The notes below the pieces were generated by a model. That model searched no databases, had not been told where the DNA came from, and worked only from the letters and a program-made list of their open reading frames with translations. A DNA stretch of 64,000 bases from Cyrtodaria siliqua (taxonomy: Eukaryota; Mollusca; Bivalvia; Adapedonta; Hiatellidae), in contig JAWPHD010003098.1 in the NCBI GenBank assembly GCA_037043455.1, positions 62,001 through 126,000 of the forward strand, in the 5' to 3' direction. Numbering within the stretch: the stretch's first letter is position 1; each line of letters starts with the position of its first letter. A program made the position numbers and the translations under genes. This document shows positions 1 through 11,770 of the stretch, piece after piece.

Positions 1-3000
1 GGAGCAACGACAGTCGCACCAGGAGCAACGACACTAGCACCAGGAGCAACGACATTGGCACCAGGAGCAACTACACTGGCACCTGGAGCAACGACACTGG
101 CACCAGTAGCAACGACATTGGCACCAGGAGCAACGACATTTGCTCCAGGAACGACGACACTTGCACCAGGAGCAGCAACGACAGTCGCACCAGGAGTAGC
201 AACGACACTGGCAGCGGGAGCAACGACACTGGCACCAGGAGCAACGACATTGGCACCAGGAGCAACGACAGTCGCACCAGGAGCAACGACAGTGGCACCA
301 GGAGCAACGACAGTGGCACCAGGAGCAACGACAGTCGCACCAGGAGCAACGACACTTGCACCAGGAGCAACGACATTGGCACCAGGAGGAGCAACGACAC
401 TTGCACTAGGAGCAACGACAGTCGCACCAGGAGCAACGACACTGGCACCAGGAGCAACGACACTGGCACCAGGAGCAACGACACTTGCACCAGGAGCGAC
501 GACACTTGCACCAGGAGCAGCAACGACAGTCGCACCAGGAGGAGCAACGACGCTGGCAGCGGGAGCAACGACACTTGCACCAGGAGCAACGACACTGGCA
601 CCAGGAGCAACGACACTTGCACCAGGAGCAACTACAGGAGCACCAGGAGCAACGACACTTGCGCCAGTAGCAACGACATTGGCACCAGGAGCAACGACAA
701 TCGCACCAGGAGCAACAACACTGGCAGCAGGAGCAACGACACTTGCACCAGGAGCAACGACACTGGCACCAGGAGCAACGACATTGGCACCAGGAGCAAC
801 GACAATCGCACCAGGAGCAACAACACTGGCAGCAGGAGCAACGACACTGGCACCAGGAGCAACGACACTGGCACCAGGAGCAACGACATTGACACCAGGA
901 GCAACGACAGTCGCACCACGAGCAACGACACTTGCACCAGGAGCAACGACATTGGCAGCAGGAGCAACGACAGTCGCACCAGGAGCAACGACAGTGGCAC
1001 CAGGAGCTACGACACTTGCACCAGGAGCGACGACTCTTGCACCAGGAGCAGCAACGACTGTCGCACCAGAAGCAGCAACGACACTTGCACCAGGAGCAAC
1101 GACAGTGGCACCAGGGGCAACGACACTGGCACCAGGAGCAACTACAGTGGTACCTGGAGCAACGACACTGGCAGCGGGAGCAACGACACTTGCACCAGGA
1201 GCAACGACACTGGCACCAGGAGCAACGACACTGGCAGCAGGAGCAACGACACTTGCACCAGGGGCAACGACAATGGCACCAGGAGCAACTACAGGAGCAC
1301 CAGGAGCAACGACACTGGCACCAGTAGCAACGACATTGGCACCAGGAGCAACGACAATCGCACCAGGAACAACAACACTGGCAGCAGGAGCCACGACACT
1401 TGCACCAGGAGCAACGACAGTGGCACCAGTAGCAACGACACTGGCAGCAGGAGCAACGACACTTGCACCAGGAGCAACGACAATGGCACCAGGAGCAACT
1501 ACAGGGGCACCAGGAGCAACGACAGTTGCACCAGGAGCAACGACACTGGCAGCAGGAGCAACGACACTTGCACCAGGAGCAACGACAATGGCACCAGGAG
1601 CAACTACAGGGGCACCAGGAGCAACGACACTGGCACCAGGAGCAACGACAGTCGCACCAGGAGCACCGACACTGGCACCAGGAGCAACGACAGTCGCACC
1701 AGGAGCAGCAACGACAGTCGCACCAGGCGCAACGACACTGGCACCAGGAGCAACTACAGGGGCACCAGGAGCAACGACATTTGCACCAGGAGCAACGACA
1801 ATGGCAGCAGGAGCAACGACACTTGCACCAGGAGCAACGACAATGGCACCAGGAGCAACTACAGGGGCACCAGGAGCAACGACACTGGCACCAGGAGCAA
1901 CGACAGTCGCACCAGGAGCAACGACACTGGCACCAGGAGCAACGACAGTCGCACCAGGAGCAGCAACGACAGTCGCACCAGGAGCAACGACACTGGCACC
2001 AGGAGCAACGACAGTTGCACCAGGAGCAACGACACTGGCACCAGGAGCAACTACAGGGGCACCAGGAACAACGACACTGGCACCAGGAGCGACGACACTT
2101 GCACCAGGAGCAGCAACGACAGTCGTACCAGGAGCAGCAACGACACTTGCACCAGGTGCAACGACAATAGCAGCAGGAGCAACGACAGTCGCACCAGGAG
2201 CAACGACAGTGGCACCAGGAGCTACGACACTTGCACCAGGAGCGACGACTCTTGCACCAGGAGCAGCAACGACAGTCGCACCAGAAGCAGCAACGACACT
2301 TGCACCAGGAGCAACGACAGTGGCACCAGGGGCAACGACACTGGCACCAGGAGCAACTACAGTGGTACCTGGATCAACGACATTGGTACCTGGAGCAACG
2401 ACACTGGCAGCGGGAGCAACGACACTTGCACCAGGAGCAACGACACTGGCACCAGGCGCAACGACATTGGCACCAGGAGCAACAACAGTGGCACCAGGAG
2501 CAACGACACTGGCAGCAGGAGCAACGACACTTGCACCAGGAGCAGCAACGACAGTCGCACCAGGAGCAACGACACTTGCACCAGGAGCAACGACACTTGC
2601 ACCAGGAGCAACTACAGGGGCACCAGGCGCAACGACACCACTGGCACCAGGAGCAACGACATTTGCACCAGGAGCAACGACAGTGGCACCAGGAGCAACT
2701 ACAGGTGCACCAGGAGCAACGACAGTTGCACCAGGAGCAACGACACTGGCAGCAGGAGCAACGACACTTGCACCAGGAGCAACGACAATGGCACCAGGAG
2801 CAACTACAGGGGCACCAGGAGCAACGACATTGGCACCAAGAACAACGACAGTCGCACCAGGAGCACCGACACTGGCACCAGGAGCAACGACACTGGCGCC
2901 AGGAGCAACTACAGGGGCACCAGGAGCAACGACACTGACACCAGGAGCAACGACATTGCCACCAGGAGCAACGACAATCGCACCAGGAGCAACAACATTG

Positions 3001-4491
3001 GCAGCAGGAGCAACGACACTTGCACCAGGAGCAACGACAGTGGCACCAGTAGCAACGACATTGGCACCAGGAGCAACGACACTGGCAGCAGGAGCAACGA
3101 CACTTGCACCAGGAGCAACGACAATGGCACCAGGAGCAACTACAGGGGCACAAGGAGCAACAACAGTGGCACCAGGTGCAACGACACTGGCAGCAGGAGC
3201 AACGACACTTGCACCAGGAGCAACGACACTTGCACCAGGAGCAGCAACGACAGGGGCACCAGGAGCAACAACAGTGGCACCAGGAGCAACGACACTGGCA
3301 GCAGGAGCAACGACACTTGCACCAGGAGCAACGACACTTGCACCAGGAGCAGCAACGACAGTCGCACCAGGAGCAACGACACTTGCACCAGGAGCAACGA
3401 CACTTGCACCAGGAGCAACTACAGGGGCACCAGGCGCAACGACACTGGCACCAGGAGCAACTACAGGGGCACCAGGAGCAACGACAGTTGCACCAGGAGC
3501 AACGACACTGGCAGCAGGAGCAACGACACTTGCACCAGGAGCAACGACAATGGCACCAGGAGCAACTACAGGGGCACCAGGAGCAACGACACTGGCACCA
3601 GGAGCAACGACAGTCGCACCAGGAGCAACGACACTGGCACCAGGAGCAACGACAGTCGCACCAGGAGCAGCAACGACAGTCGCACCAGGAGCAACGACAC
3701 TGGCACCAGGAGCAACGACAGTTGCACCAGGAGCAACGACACTGGCACCAGGAGCAACTACAGGGGCACCAGGAACAACGACACTGGCACCAGGAGCGAC
3801 GACACTGGCACCAGGAGCAGCAACGACAGTCGTACCAGGAGCAGCAACGACACTTGCACCAGGTGCAACGACACTAGCAGCAGGAGCAACGACAGTCGCA
3901 CCAGGAGCAACGACAGTGGCACCAGGAGCTACGACACTTGCACCAGGAGCGACGACTCTTGCACCAGGAGCAGCAACGACAGTCGCACCAGAAGAAGCAA
4001 CGACACTTGCACCAGGAGCAACGACAGTGGCACCAGGGGCAACGACACTGGCACCAGGAGCAACTACAGTGGTACCTGGAGCAACGACACTGGCAGCGGG
4101 AGCAACGACACTTGCACCAGGAGCAACGACACTGGCACCAGGCGCAACGACATTGGCACCAGGAGCAACAACAGTGGCACCAGGAGCAACGACACTGGCA
4201 GCAGGAGCAACGACACTTGCACCAGGAGCAGCAACGACAGTCGCACCAGGAGCAACGACACTTGCACCAGGAGCAACGACACTTGCACCAGGAGCAACTG
4301 CAGGGGCACCAGGCGCAACGACACTGGCACCAGGAGCAACGACACTGGCACCAGGAGCAACGACATTGGCACCAGGAGCAACGACAATCGCACCAGGAGC
4401 AACAACATTGGCAGCAGGAGCAACGACACTTGCACCAGGAGCAACGACACTGGCACCAGGAGCAACGACATTGGCACCAGGAGCAACGACA
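1..4491 (+). repeat. 21-bp coding tandem array 1 (GATTLAP heptads)
   Basis: About 210 head-to-tail units of 21 bp, with some of 24 bp that insert one GCA codon. A typical unit has 7 A, 7 C, 6 G and 1 T, so the + strand is strongly T-depleted. Unit variants recur in order: the same marker (GCGACGACTCTTGC) starts at 1027, 2242 and 3949, spacings of 1215 and 1707 bp. A second segment, 1859-2050, recurs 1707 bp later at 3566-3757. These spacings are whole numbers of codons, which implies in-frame segmental amplification inside the exon. Confidence 0.95.
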
Positions 4492-4606
4492 GCATATACA
4501 TCTACAACAGAAGCTCTTTGTAACAATATTGACATTATGACGAACCCATCAGTGCTCCCACTCGATCACATATCTACAAATGATGATGACCTGAATCTTA
4601 ATCTAG
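1..4606 (+). CDS. Giant mucin-like repeat protein, exon A (5' end outside the window)
   Basis: The frame GGA-GCA-ACG-ACA is open from base 1, so the exon starts upstream of the window and no start codon is assigned. About 1,497 residues are near-perfect heptads G-A-T-T-X-A-P/A (X = Leu, Val, Gly, Ile or Met), with occasional octads carrying a second Ala. Each heptad has a Thr pair and a Pro-Gly turn and almost no Ser, Cys or charge, as in densely O-glycosylated mucin domains. The array stops at 4491, and a non-repetitive tail follows with a Cys at 4516-4518 and an acidic Asp-Asp-Asp stretch. I end the exon at 4606: the donor TAG|GTAGTA leaves one base of a codon (phase 1), matching the phase-1 acceptor at 5673. 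Read-through would instead stop at 4633-4635. The protein is presumably extracellular; the specific tissue role is unknown. Confidence 0.85.
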
Positions 4607-5672
4607 GTAGTAGTTTAACTAATGTTATTAAGTGAGAAGATTCGCGAATATTAGCGAAAACAAAAAACTCCTGAGTAGTTCCAGATCTGCAGTGCTCTTT
4701 AGTGATGTATTTACCATTTAAATTATTCCAACATGTGTGCAATCGCTTAGCGTTAATGAATATAATTTTATGCATTTCATTATGATTTAAATATTATAAT
4801 CTACCAAGCATCCGTCAAAGACACAAATGATATATTTTATTCAAACATTAAAATTTGCTCCTCGATTTACTTATCCTGCGTCATTATGACTTTAAACCTG
4901 CTTGCATATAATTAAATAAAAAATTGAGGTTTAATTTTCTTTGTTATTTTACCAATTTTTTAAATATATTTTTAATATAAAAAAAGTAATATGGAAAAAC
5001 AATTTGCTTTGAAATATTCTAATAATTAGTATTAATGACTGAACAAATGCAAGTTAAGATAAAACTAACGGGACGCGATGAGTTTTTAAAAAATCAATAT
5101 TGCCGTGTGTCCCTTTAAAGCTGAAGAAATGCTAGGTAAAGATGCGATTTTCAAATTATTGTTATTTTATTGTTGTCTAAGCAAAGTATTAGAATTACCT
5201 ACCATATAATAAAAAACAACTTATTATCTACTTATTGAAGTTGGCGATCTGCACACCGATATGGACAAAAAAAGACTGATCGCCCTTTAATTTGCATTCT
5301 ATTTTTATAATTTATGTCATGGCTGTATAACACTCACACACCGTAACTTTCCCACCACATAATGACAAAATTACACTTCAAAACTGTTTAACAAAACTCT
5401 AGATCTATGTGCTGATTAAAAGTATAAGTTTATATTTACGGGTTCTGAAAATACCCGTGATTGATTATGCGTGAAATGAATTATGAGTTAGTAACTCTTT
5501 AACTCGGCGCTCCAGCCTGGCTGGTTAAATCCGTTTATATTGTGTCTATAGAGGCTGGATTCTCAAAATGTGTGTTATATATATACCTCGTAGTCAGTAT
5601 GTGTAAAACTGTTGTAAAATGTGCCTGTTGATGGCGGGATAGCTATATTAAATACTCTGTCTATATTTCCAG
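4607..5672 (+). other. Intron 1 of the giant repeat gene
   Basis: This 1,066-bp AT-rich interval runs from the GT donor at 4607 to an acceptor with a good pyrimidine tract (TCTGTCTATATTTCCAG, ending 5672). The phase is 1 on both sides. No ORF of interest is present. Part of it (about 4815-5119) resembles the TTAA-type element at 13,702. Confidence 0.7.
4815..5119. repeat. Degenerate relative of the 13.7-kb TTAA element
   Basis: The stretch at about 4845-4935 shares ATTAAAAT, CTCGATT and CTTGCATATA blocks, in order, with 13,726-13,800. The right edge reads GTGTGTCCCTTTAA, which matches the inverted terminus of that element. The left terminus is poorly kept, so the boundaries are approximate. 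Confidence 0.4.
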
Positions 5673-5842
5673 ACACAACCGAACCATTTATTGTCGACAA
5701 CGACTCGATTGTGATCACGCTAGAGTTAAACAATGATGATCTGGTCTATCTAAAACTTAACAACCCTACAAACGTCGAGAATGTGACTGTATCCTCTCTA
5801 CCAGATGACAGTGCCAACCCCATCAACGCTACGGACATAGAG
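5673..5842 (+). CDS. Giant mucin-like repeat protein, exon B (non-repeat module)
   Basis: This 170-nt exon is bounded by an acceptor at 5672 (phase 1) and the donor GAG|GTGCGT at 5843 (phase 0). It encodes about 57 residues rich in alternating hydrophobic and polar residues (TTEPFIVDNDSIVITLEL, then NPTNVENVTVSS), a pattern typical of beta strands in a small extracellular sandwich domain. It contains N-x-T sequons (NVT, NAT), consistent with secretion. Joined to the tail of exon A and to exon C it forms one continuous module between two repeat arrays. The open frame runs on to 5962 only as intron read-through. I do not recognise a named domain family. Support is the phase fit on both sides and the composition; no transcript evidence is available. 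Confidence 0.7.
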
Positions 5843-5997
5843 GTGCGTAACGAGAAATATTTATCTTTCAACACATGTGAAGGGACCCATACCCTCAGAT
5901 TGCTTACGCATTTTACGTTTGTGATGATGTGTTGTCCATCATCGTCAGTCGTCGTCCGTTAGTGCATTCTTTAGGAAGCGATACATTTACTAAACGG

Positions 5998-6235
5998 CCC
6001 CGTTGCCGGGATAGTAAAGACGCTGAGTCCTAAACTTTCTCCCTCCCACCGCTCTCGCAGTTGCGTGTTCGAATCCCAATGGGAGCTCGATTTGTCGAGT
6101 GAGAGAGTGTCTATTCAAACATGATGGCGTTATGTATACAGTACTGGATCTACCAAGGAAAAATATAGAGGACTGTTTCTACCACACAAAAGATCGACCA
6201 TCATATATAGCCTAACATGTGCTAAATAAAATTGA
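5998..6235 (+). mobile_element. tRNA-derived SINE, degraded copy
   Basis: A Pol III B-box-like GTGTTCGAATCCC lies near 6064-6076, followed by ATGGGAGCTCGATTTG and a body containing CTACCACACAAAAGATCGACC and a TATATA stretch. The same order of blocks occurs in the better-kept copy at 8938-9195, so the two belong to one family. The tRNA-like head is eroded and target duplications were not found. Confidence 0.6.
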
Positions 6236-6485
6236 AAACAGCATTTAAACAATCGTATTTTCTCGAATGATTGTATTTTAAGAGTTATGTAAACTATATT
6301 TGAACATAAAATGAAATTATAGAAAACAAACGGTATTATTTTGATATTACTTGGCATGTTACAGTGATAAGCAGACCAAAGAGGTTTCTATAGCCCAGTT
6401 CGGTAACGTGGTTTGCTTCCCTTTAATGAGAAATACAGAGTTGTCATATTTTCAACTTCCTGTGAGCAAATTACTTTTCTTATCT

Positions 6486-6941
6486 TTAGCACCGCTTAAT
6501 GCTAAAATTCCGCTAAATGTTAAAACTTCCACTAAATGTTACATATCTTACGGTAAATGTTAAATATCTTCCGCTAAATGTTAAAACTTCCGCTAAATGT
6601 TAAAAATGTACTAACAGCTAATTGTTATAAATTTTAACATTTAGCGTTTAGTGGAATCCATTAAAAGCTAAATGTTAAAATCAGAAATATATGTGTACTC
6701 GAATTGTATAACAGTGGTGTTTACATAACTCTTCATACCGTTACACACTTCAGACAACTTTTGGCTTTTAACATTTATCGGTTAACGGATTCCATTAAAC
6801 TCTGTATGTTAAATTTTATAACATTTAGCGTTTAGTAATTTTTAAACATTTAGCGGAAGTTTTAACATTTAGCATAAGATTTTTTAACATTTAGTGGAAG
6901 TTTTAACATTTAGCGGAATTTTAACATTTAGCGGTGCTACA
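6486..6941. mobile_element. Non-autonomous palindromic DNA element (MITE-like) with repeated subtermini
   Basis: The ends are inverted: TTAGCACCGC at 6486 against GCGGTGCTACA at 6931-6941. Each arm carries several tandem copies of a unit around CCGCTAAATGTTAAAACTT (left) or its complement (right). The heptamer CTTATCT flanks it on both sides (6479-6485 and 6942-6948), a candidate target-site duplication. There is no coding capacity, so it would depend on a transposase made elsewhere. It lies in an intron and does not affect the reading frame. Confidence 0.75.
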
Positions 6942-7382
6942 CTTATCTCAAAACAGAAGAGCTTGTCAAGACATAAGTATCCCAACGCTAACTGGTCATT
7001 GTAAAAGCATGGAAAGCTCGCTTATTTACTGCTGACATGCTACATGACTGAGCAGTTCAAGTATATAAGTTGAGGCCAGATTAAAGTTATATCTTTGTTT
7101 AGCATTGCTATATTTAATATTATCTAGGTTATAGCTAAAAAAAAAAAAAAGATAAAAAGTTACTTGACTTCAATGAAGAAAAATATCAGTTAATAATTTA
7201 GTTGTACTAAATACAAAACGTTTCTGGTAATCTTGTATTGTTTTGGAATAAAGATAAAACCAAAACACATTTAATGAAAACCCTGCTTTACATGTTTACT
7301 TCATACAAAAGCTTTATTGAGCGGGCCTCGTCATCTGATATTTATTTGAATAGCACAATTTGCTCATGCAGTGTATGTCTAA

Positions 7383-7621
7383 CATTGGGTCCGTTCAGGG
7401 TTTTCCCATCGGTTACCGAAAGCACTCTCGGTAACCATCGGCAAACGACGAGTAACCATCGGTCTCTATCGTTTTCCGATAGGTAGAACGTCGGTAACCA
7501 ATCTTCCCGCGACTCCACACCTGAGGTAGTATCGATGGCCTCGTTGGTACCAAATGTTACCATCGGTGGCCATTGGCAACCAACGTGGTTGCCGATGGGA
7601 GAACCCTGAACGAACCCAATG
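7383..7621. mobile_element. Small inverted-repeat element (MITE-like), 239 bp
   Basis: The left terminus CATTGGGTCCGTTCAGGG is inverted at the right as CCCTGAACGAACCCAATG, ending 7621. Inside, the arms carry repeated ATCGGTTACC / GGTAACCATCGG blocks that would fold into a long hairpin. No ORF. A target duplication was not clear. It is inside intron 2, about 280 bp upstream of exon C. Confidence 0.7.
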
Positions 7622-7899
7622 ATTTACAGTAATGGTGGAAACTATAGGGTATGCAAATTAGTACTCTTGAACATGCTGAGTTGTAATATCCAACTTCCTG
7701 TGAGCAAATTGTGCTAAAAGCTGAAGAGATTTTAAAGGGACATAATATGTTTAAGTAATTACCGAACTGGGAAATACATACATACTTTAGTTATGCAATG
7801 TTATCATATCCTCTTTCTATCCCTAAAATAACGTTAGTAAAACACAACTCATTATATAATTAAATTCCATTTGACATTATTACTTTTTTTTACTTACAG

Positions 7900-8026
7900 T
7901 CTGATGACGGCCAATTCATGGTGATTCTGCCACAGAAAAATGTAACCACAATGACCATCGAAGTATTCCGAAACCTAGACAACACAACCATGGAGTTTAC
8001 GTTAGAAATTATGGCTTGTGAGGAAG
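7900..8026 (+). CDS. Giant mucin-like repeat protein, exon C (end of non-repeat module)
   Basis: This 127-nt exon starts after TTACTTACAG (phase 0) and ends at the donor AAG|GTAAAGT (phase 1). It encodes about 42 residues that begin SDDGQF and end MEFTLEIMACEE, with two N-x-T sequons (NVT, NTT) and one Cys. Its last base joins the first two of exon D to give GAA (Glu), after which the Thr-rich repeats begin as [10 protein letters not shown]. The Cys here and the one in the tail of exon A bracket the module and could pair as a disulphide (inference). Three consecutive compatible phases (1, 0, 1) across three introns are the main reason to accept exons B and C. The frame continues to 8202 only as intron read-through. 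Confidence 0.75.
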
Positions 8027-8937
8027 GTAAAGTACATGTGTTTACTACATTTCTGTGGGTGAAAGATCATGATTTATCGGGGAAAGAAAATCCATTGTCG
8101 CACATATTAATAATAATAACTAACTCCGGGAAAACAACAGTGTACTTCGTTTTTGCGACTGCGCAAGCGTGCATTCTGACCTTGCCGGAACTACTTACGT
8201 AAACAAAAAACAAATGCCGGCTGAATTTCGAAATATTAGAACGAGTGCTTTTGTCGAATGAGAGCAAGAGAAAAGGAAATGCGGAGGTTTATAATTATGT
8301 TCATGCATATTGTAATGTCTGTTTAGCGATACGTTTAGTAGTGTCCGGCAACTACTACTTTATTTTGATTTAAAGGTATTCGTAGTAAATAAGCCACGCT
8401 TTTTCCTTGAATACACGCAACGTAAGTTGGTTGAGACTGCAGTCAAAATCATGATTTCTCATTAGAAATTTATACCAAATAAATATTGTAACGTATCAAG
8501 ATTATTTAACTTCTGAGATCGATAGGAGGCTTTTTTTTTCTTGTTTCATTTTCTCGCATCGTTCGTGAAAAATGCATACGTGATCGAACGAAGCAGTTGA
8601 ATAATCTTTATTGATCGTGTAGTCTCGTATAACCAGGACTCTCGCGAGATGTTTACTAGTCTGCTTAAGTATAACCGGATGATACATAAATTAGATGTCG
8701 GTACAGTTTTAGCTATATTCAAGTACAGCTTTGTATTCTCGTGCGGCAAGACATGATCAAGTATGAAGTATATTTCCATATGTGCAAATTAATCAAGGAG
8801 TAACAAAGTCGTTTATTTATCAAACGGGACAATCGACTCGCGGGACGGTCAACACCTGCTCAAAGCATGCTATTACATTGGGGTCTTCTTCTAAAACAGC
8901 AATGCTATCACATTACGGGTCATCTTCTAAAACACAG

Positions 8938-9195
8938 TCTCCGTGGTCGAGGGGTTAACGACGTTGCGTTGCAAACCTTCTAACCACCTCTCACCGCTGC
9001 GGGTTCGAATCCCATTGGGAGCTCAATTTATAAGTGAGAACGTGTATATTCTTTATCCGGAAAGCGGGAGGTGTACAGTACTGGTTTTACCCAGGAATAA
9101 GTTGATGATCTGCCTCCACCACACAAAAAAATCGACCGTTATATATGACCTTATATGTTCTAAAAATGACGCAAAACACCATTAAAACCAACAAT
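8938..9195 (+). mobile_element. tRNA-derived SINE
   Basis: The head has an A-box-like GTGGTCGAGGGG (8943) and a B-box GGGTTCGAATCCC (9001-9013), the spacing of a Pol III promoter in a tRNA-related sequence. The body shares CACCACACAAAAAAATCGACC and TATATGACC blocks with the copy at 5998. The head does not fold into a complete acceptor stem, so it is not called a tRNA gene. Confidence 0.75.
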
Positions 9196-10554
9196 AAATC
9201 GTCTAAAACACTCAAAGATTGTTTATTTAAATACCAGGATCCTGACAATGAGGGTACAATATCCGAAGTGAATATGTCATTACGATACCCTTTTATTTTT
9301 AACTTGATCGCATATTTTTTTTGCTGGCATATTTTTTCCAAAATACATACTTTATCGACAGTATTTTGTTTTACTTCTGTAGAAATAATTCTTTCAAAAT
9401 ACCATTTAAAATGATAATGAAATATAAGTTTAACAACTTAAAGGCGCTGTTCAAAAGTAATTGTAGCTACGATCTTGCAAAAAATAGCGGACGGAATACA
9501 ACTTTTGACAGATTAAAACATCATTTATCCGAGAAGATTCTGTTTAAATGTACGGTCAAAGTCTGCTGGATGAAACGACTGTTGGCAGAAAAATTTGCAA
9601 CGGTCAACGTCTGTTCCTTGTTTTCATATATATGTCATTAATATATTCGTAAACAATTAACAGGGTCTTCTGCCATACTATATGGATCATTCACTGACTA
9701 GATTCAAATCAGATCACAGATATTACAAGTGACTAAGAAATGACTTAAATCTATCGAAATTTCACATTATTTTTGATTACACATTCTTAACGAATTCTAA
9801 CGTGAATATCTGCATTTTCCCGGAGAACTATTGAAACATACAGATCTAAACTAGTAGTGTTCCGACAATATAAAAGCGCGCGACAATTAATTGTCTCATT
9901 GACCGGTTGGTCTAACTCTTCAAACAGACCTCGAATTCGACAACGGAATTTTCCCGTTCCAATCAGAATACTCGACAGACGTTGCCCGTTTCTCATTTGT
10001 TATACACGTTGTTTAATGTTTTGTTGGTTTTGTTGGAGTGTTTTTGGTGTGTTTTTTTTCAATTTTTCGTAAGAATCTGACAAAGCAAAAAGTACACAGT
10101 AATATAACACACTCAATTTTCATAAAAAAAAATCGACAATATTGTTTACATTGTGTTGTATCTGAGAAAAAAATGTTTGTACTGTCTGGGTGAACCTATT
10201 TAGTCCCACGACCTTTATACAAGTTTCTATTAGCACAGACAATGGTTCTAGCTAGTGATATTCGGTATATTGAAAAGTAATATGGTATGGTATAATACAA
10301 ATATGCGTAAATTTAGATTTCCAGAGCAAATGTATGTGGACTTTTACGAATAATATTTTAGCAAACGTTAACCGTTCCACGAACAGAGGTTGGTTCAATG
10401 GTGTATCGATTATCCCGTGTGTTTCTACGGAGACCATTTCTCGTTACTTTTCCAACACCATACCTTTATTTAGTTTTAGCTCTTCTGATCAAAGATCAGC
10501 AGAGCTTATGTCGTGGTGAGGCGTCCCTTGATTCGTCATCTTTGTTTACATAGA

Positions 10555-11660
10555 GTTAAAAGGAGAAACTTGTGGCGACTACTTCTCTGAAGTTATTTTA
10601 TGAATTTCCATGAAACGTTAAAAGAATGCGACTCTTGATGTAAAGTTGGTCCTAACTAAAAACTAGATTTACCGTAATTCAAAATGACCGCTCCAGCTAA
10701 AATACAATTTTGTTCTCAAAAACAGTAAGTGTTATTTGATTTGGAACCATAAACAATATGACTAGCCTGACATGTAGTTGATCCTAAACATAGTTATATT
10801 GTAATTACTTATTGCGACTATTCCTTTGAAACCGTTTTTTTGGTTTGTCATGAAACTATACAGGAATGTTACATTTGCTGTCTAGTTGGTCCTTAGTAAA
10901 CATTAGGTTGACCGAAAATTCAAAGGGAACGCCACAGCTAAACTAGATATTACAAATACCAAAGTCTGTAGAGCCTACTTCTTAGTACAGTGGGTTGGGT
11001 GGTATATAATAATTTGGGTTTAATGTCTGAATTTAAAAAAAAAAAGGGAAATGTCTTTTTAGTTTCTGATATAGATTTACCCTTTTTGTTATACGATAAC
11101 AAAATTATTGTCCTATAACAGTGATTTTTAATAGCGTTTTTTGGCACCAATTTTTACATAATTTCATTCTATCCCTAAAAGTGCAAAACTTTAACAAGTT
11201 ACCTTATTTGATTATTACATTTTGACTTTAGTCCCTACCATTTATTATAACAGCAAATATTTATATCATTTCATAACATTTTGCATGGAAAAATGCACCA
11301 AATCATTTCAACGCTGCATACATGTATATATCTTCAGTCCTGGAAAAAATAAAAATCATCTAAAATACATGAGCTGGGGAAATTGATTTTAAACAGAAAA
11401 TGATTCTTTACTACCAATGATTCTATACTCTCCAATGCACTGTACGTAGTATTGATTTGGAACTTTTACCAAAATGACGAGCATGACATGACTTTGGACC
11501 TTAGGAATTCATGTTTTTTTGACGTCAAACATGATCGCCAGTGGTCTTATAGGAAAACCTTGTGACAAGTATCTCTTTGAAACGACTTTTCCGTTATCCC
11601 TTACATTTCACAGGAACACTGCACATACTGCTTAGTCTTTTTTTCTTAATCAAATTTAGA
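10555..11660 (+). repeat. Degenerate repeat family, three diverged units
   Basis: Units near 10,555-10,700, 10,735-10,945 and 11,450-11,660 share, in order, a GCGACTA / GACAAGTA block, TTTGAAAC, a run of T, CATGAAAC or its variant, AGGAATG / AGGAACACTG, and GTTGGTCC-like sequence. Divergence is high, and the function is unknown. Another repeat (11,062-11,226) sits between the second and third units. Confidence 0.5.
11062..11226 (+). repeat. Dispersed repeat, copy 1 (partner at 40,653)
   Basis: About 165 bp sharing, in order, TTACCCTTTTTGTTATACGA, ATTATTGTCCTATA, GTGATTTTTAATAG, TTTTTTG-GCACCAAT and CTTATTTGATTATTACATTTT with 40,653-40,812. Both copies have the same orientation. No coding potential. 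Confidence 0.65.
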
Positions 11661-11770
11661 TCATTGCTAACTTAGTTTGTTTTAAATACAATTCAGGTCA
11701 GTCCTTTCAAGACTGAAAAAGGTTAAAAATGCATGTTTTATATCACTACTCCTGTAAAACTGTCAATGGT

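Larger units (their letters stand above)
5843..7899 (+). other. Intron 2 of the giant repeat gene
   Basis: This phase-0 intron of 2,057 bp ends in a long T tract and TTACTTACAG at 7899. It hosts a SINE-like copy (about 5998-6235) and two palindromic mobile elements (6486-6941 and 7383-7621). A 20-base direct repeat, CAACTTCCTGTGAGCAAATT, occurs near 6460 and again near 7690. Nothing else coding is visible. Confidence 0.7.

Noticed and set aside
2374..3153. Cys-rich antisense frame (CRCSWCQ-type repeats), also 31,811-34,864
   Set aside because: Tempting as a Cys-rich structural protein, but it is a frame-shifted complement of the mucin array with no own start or splice logic.
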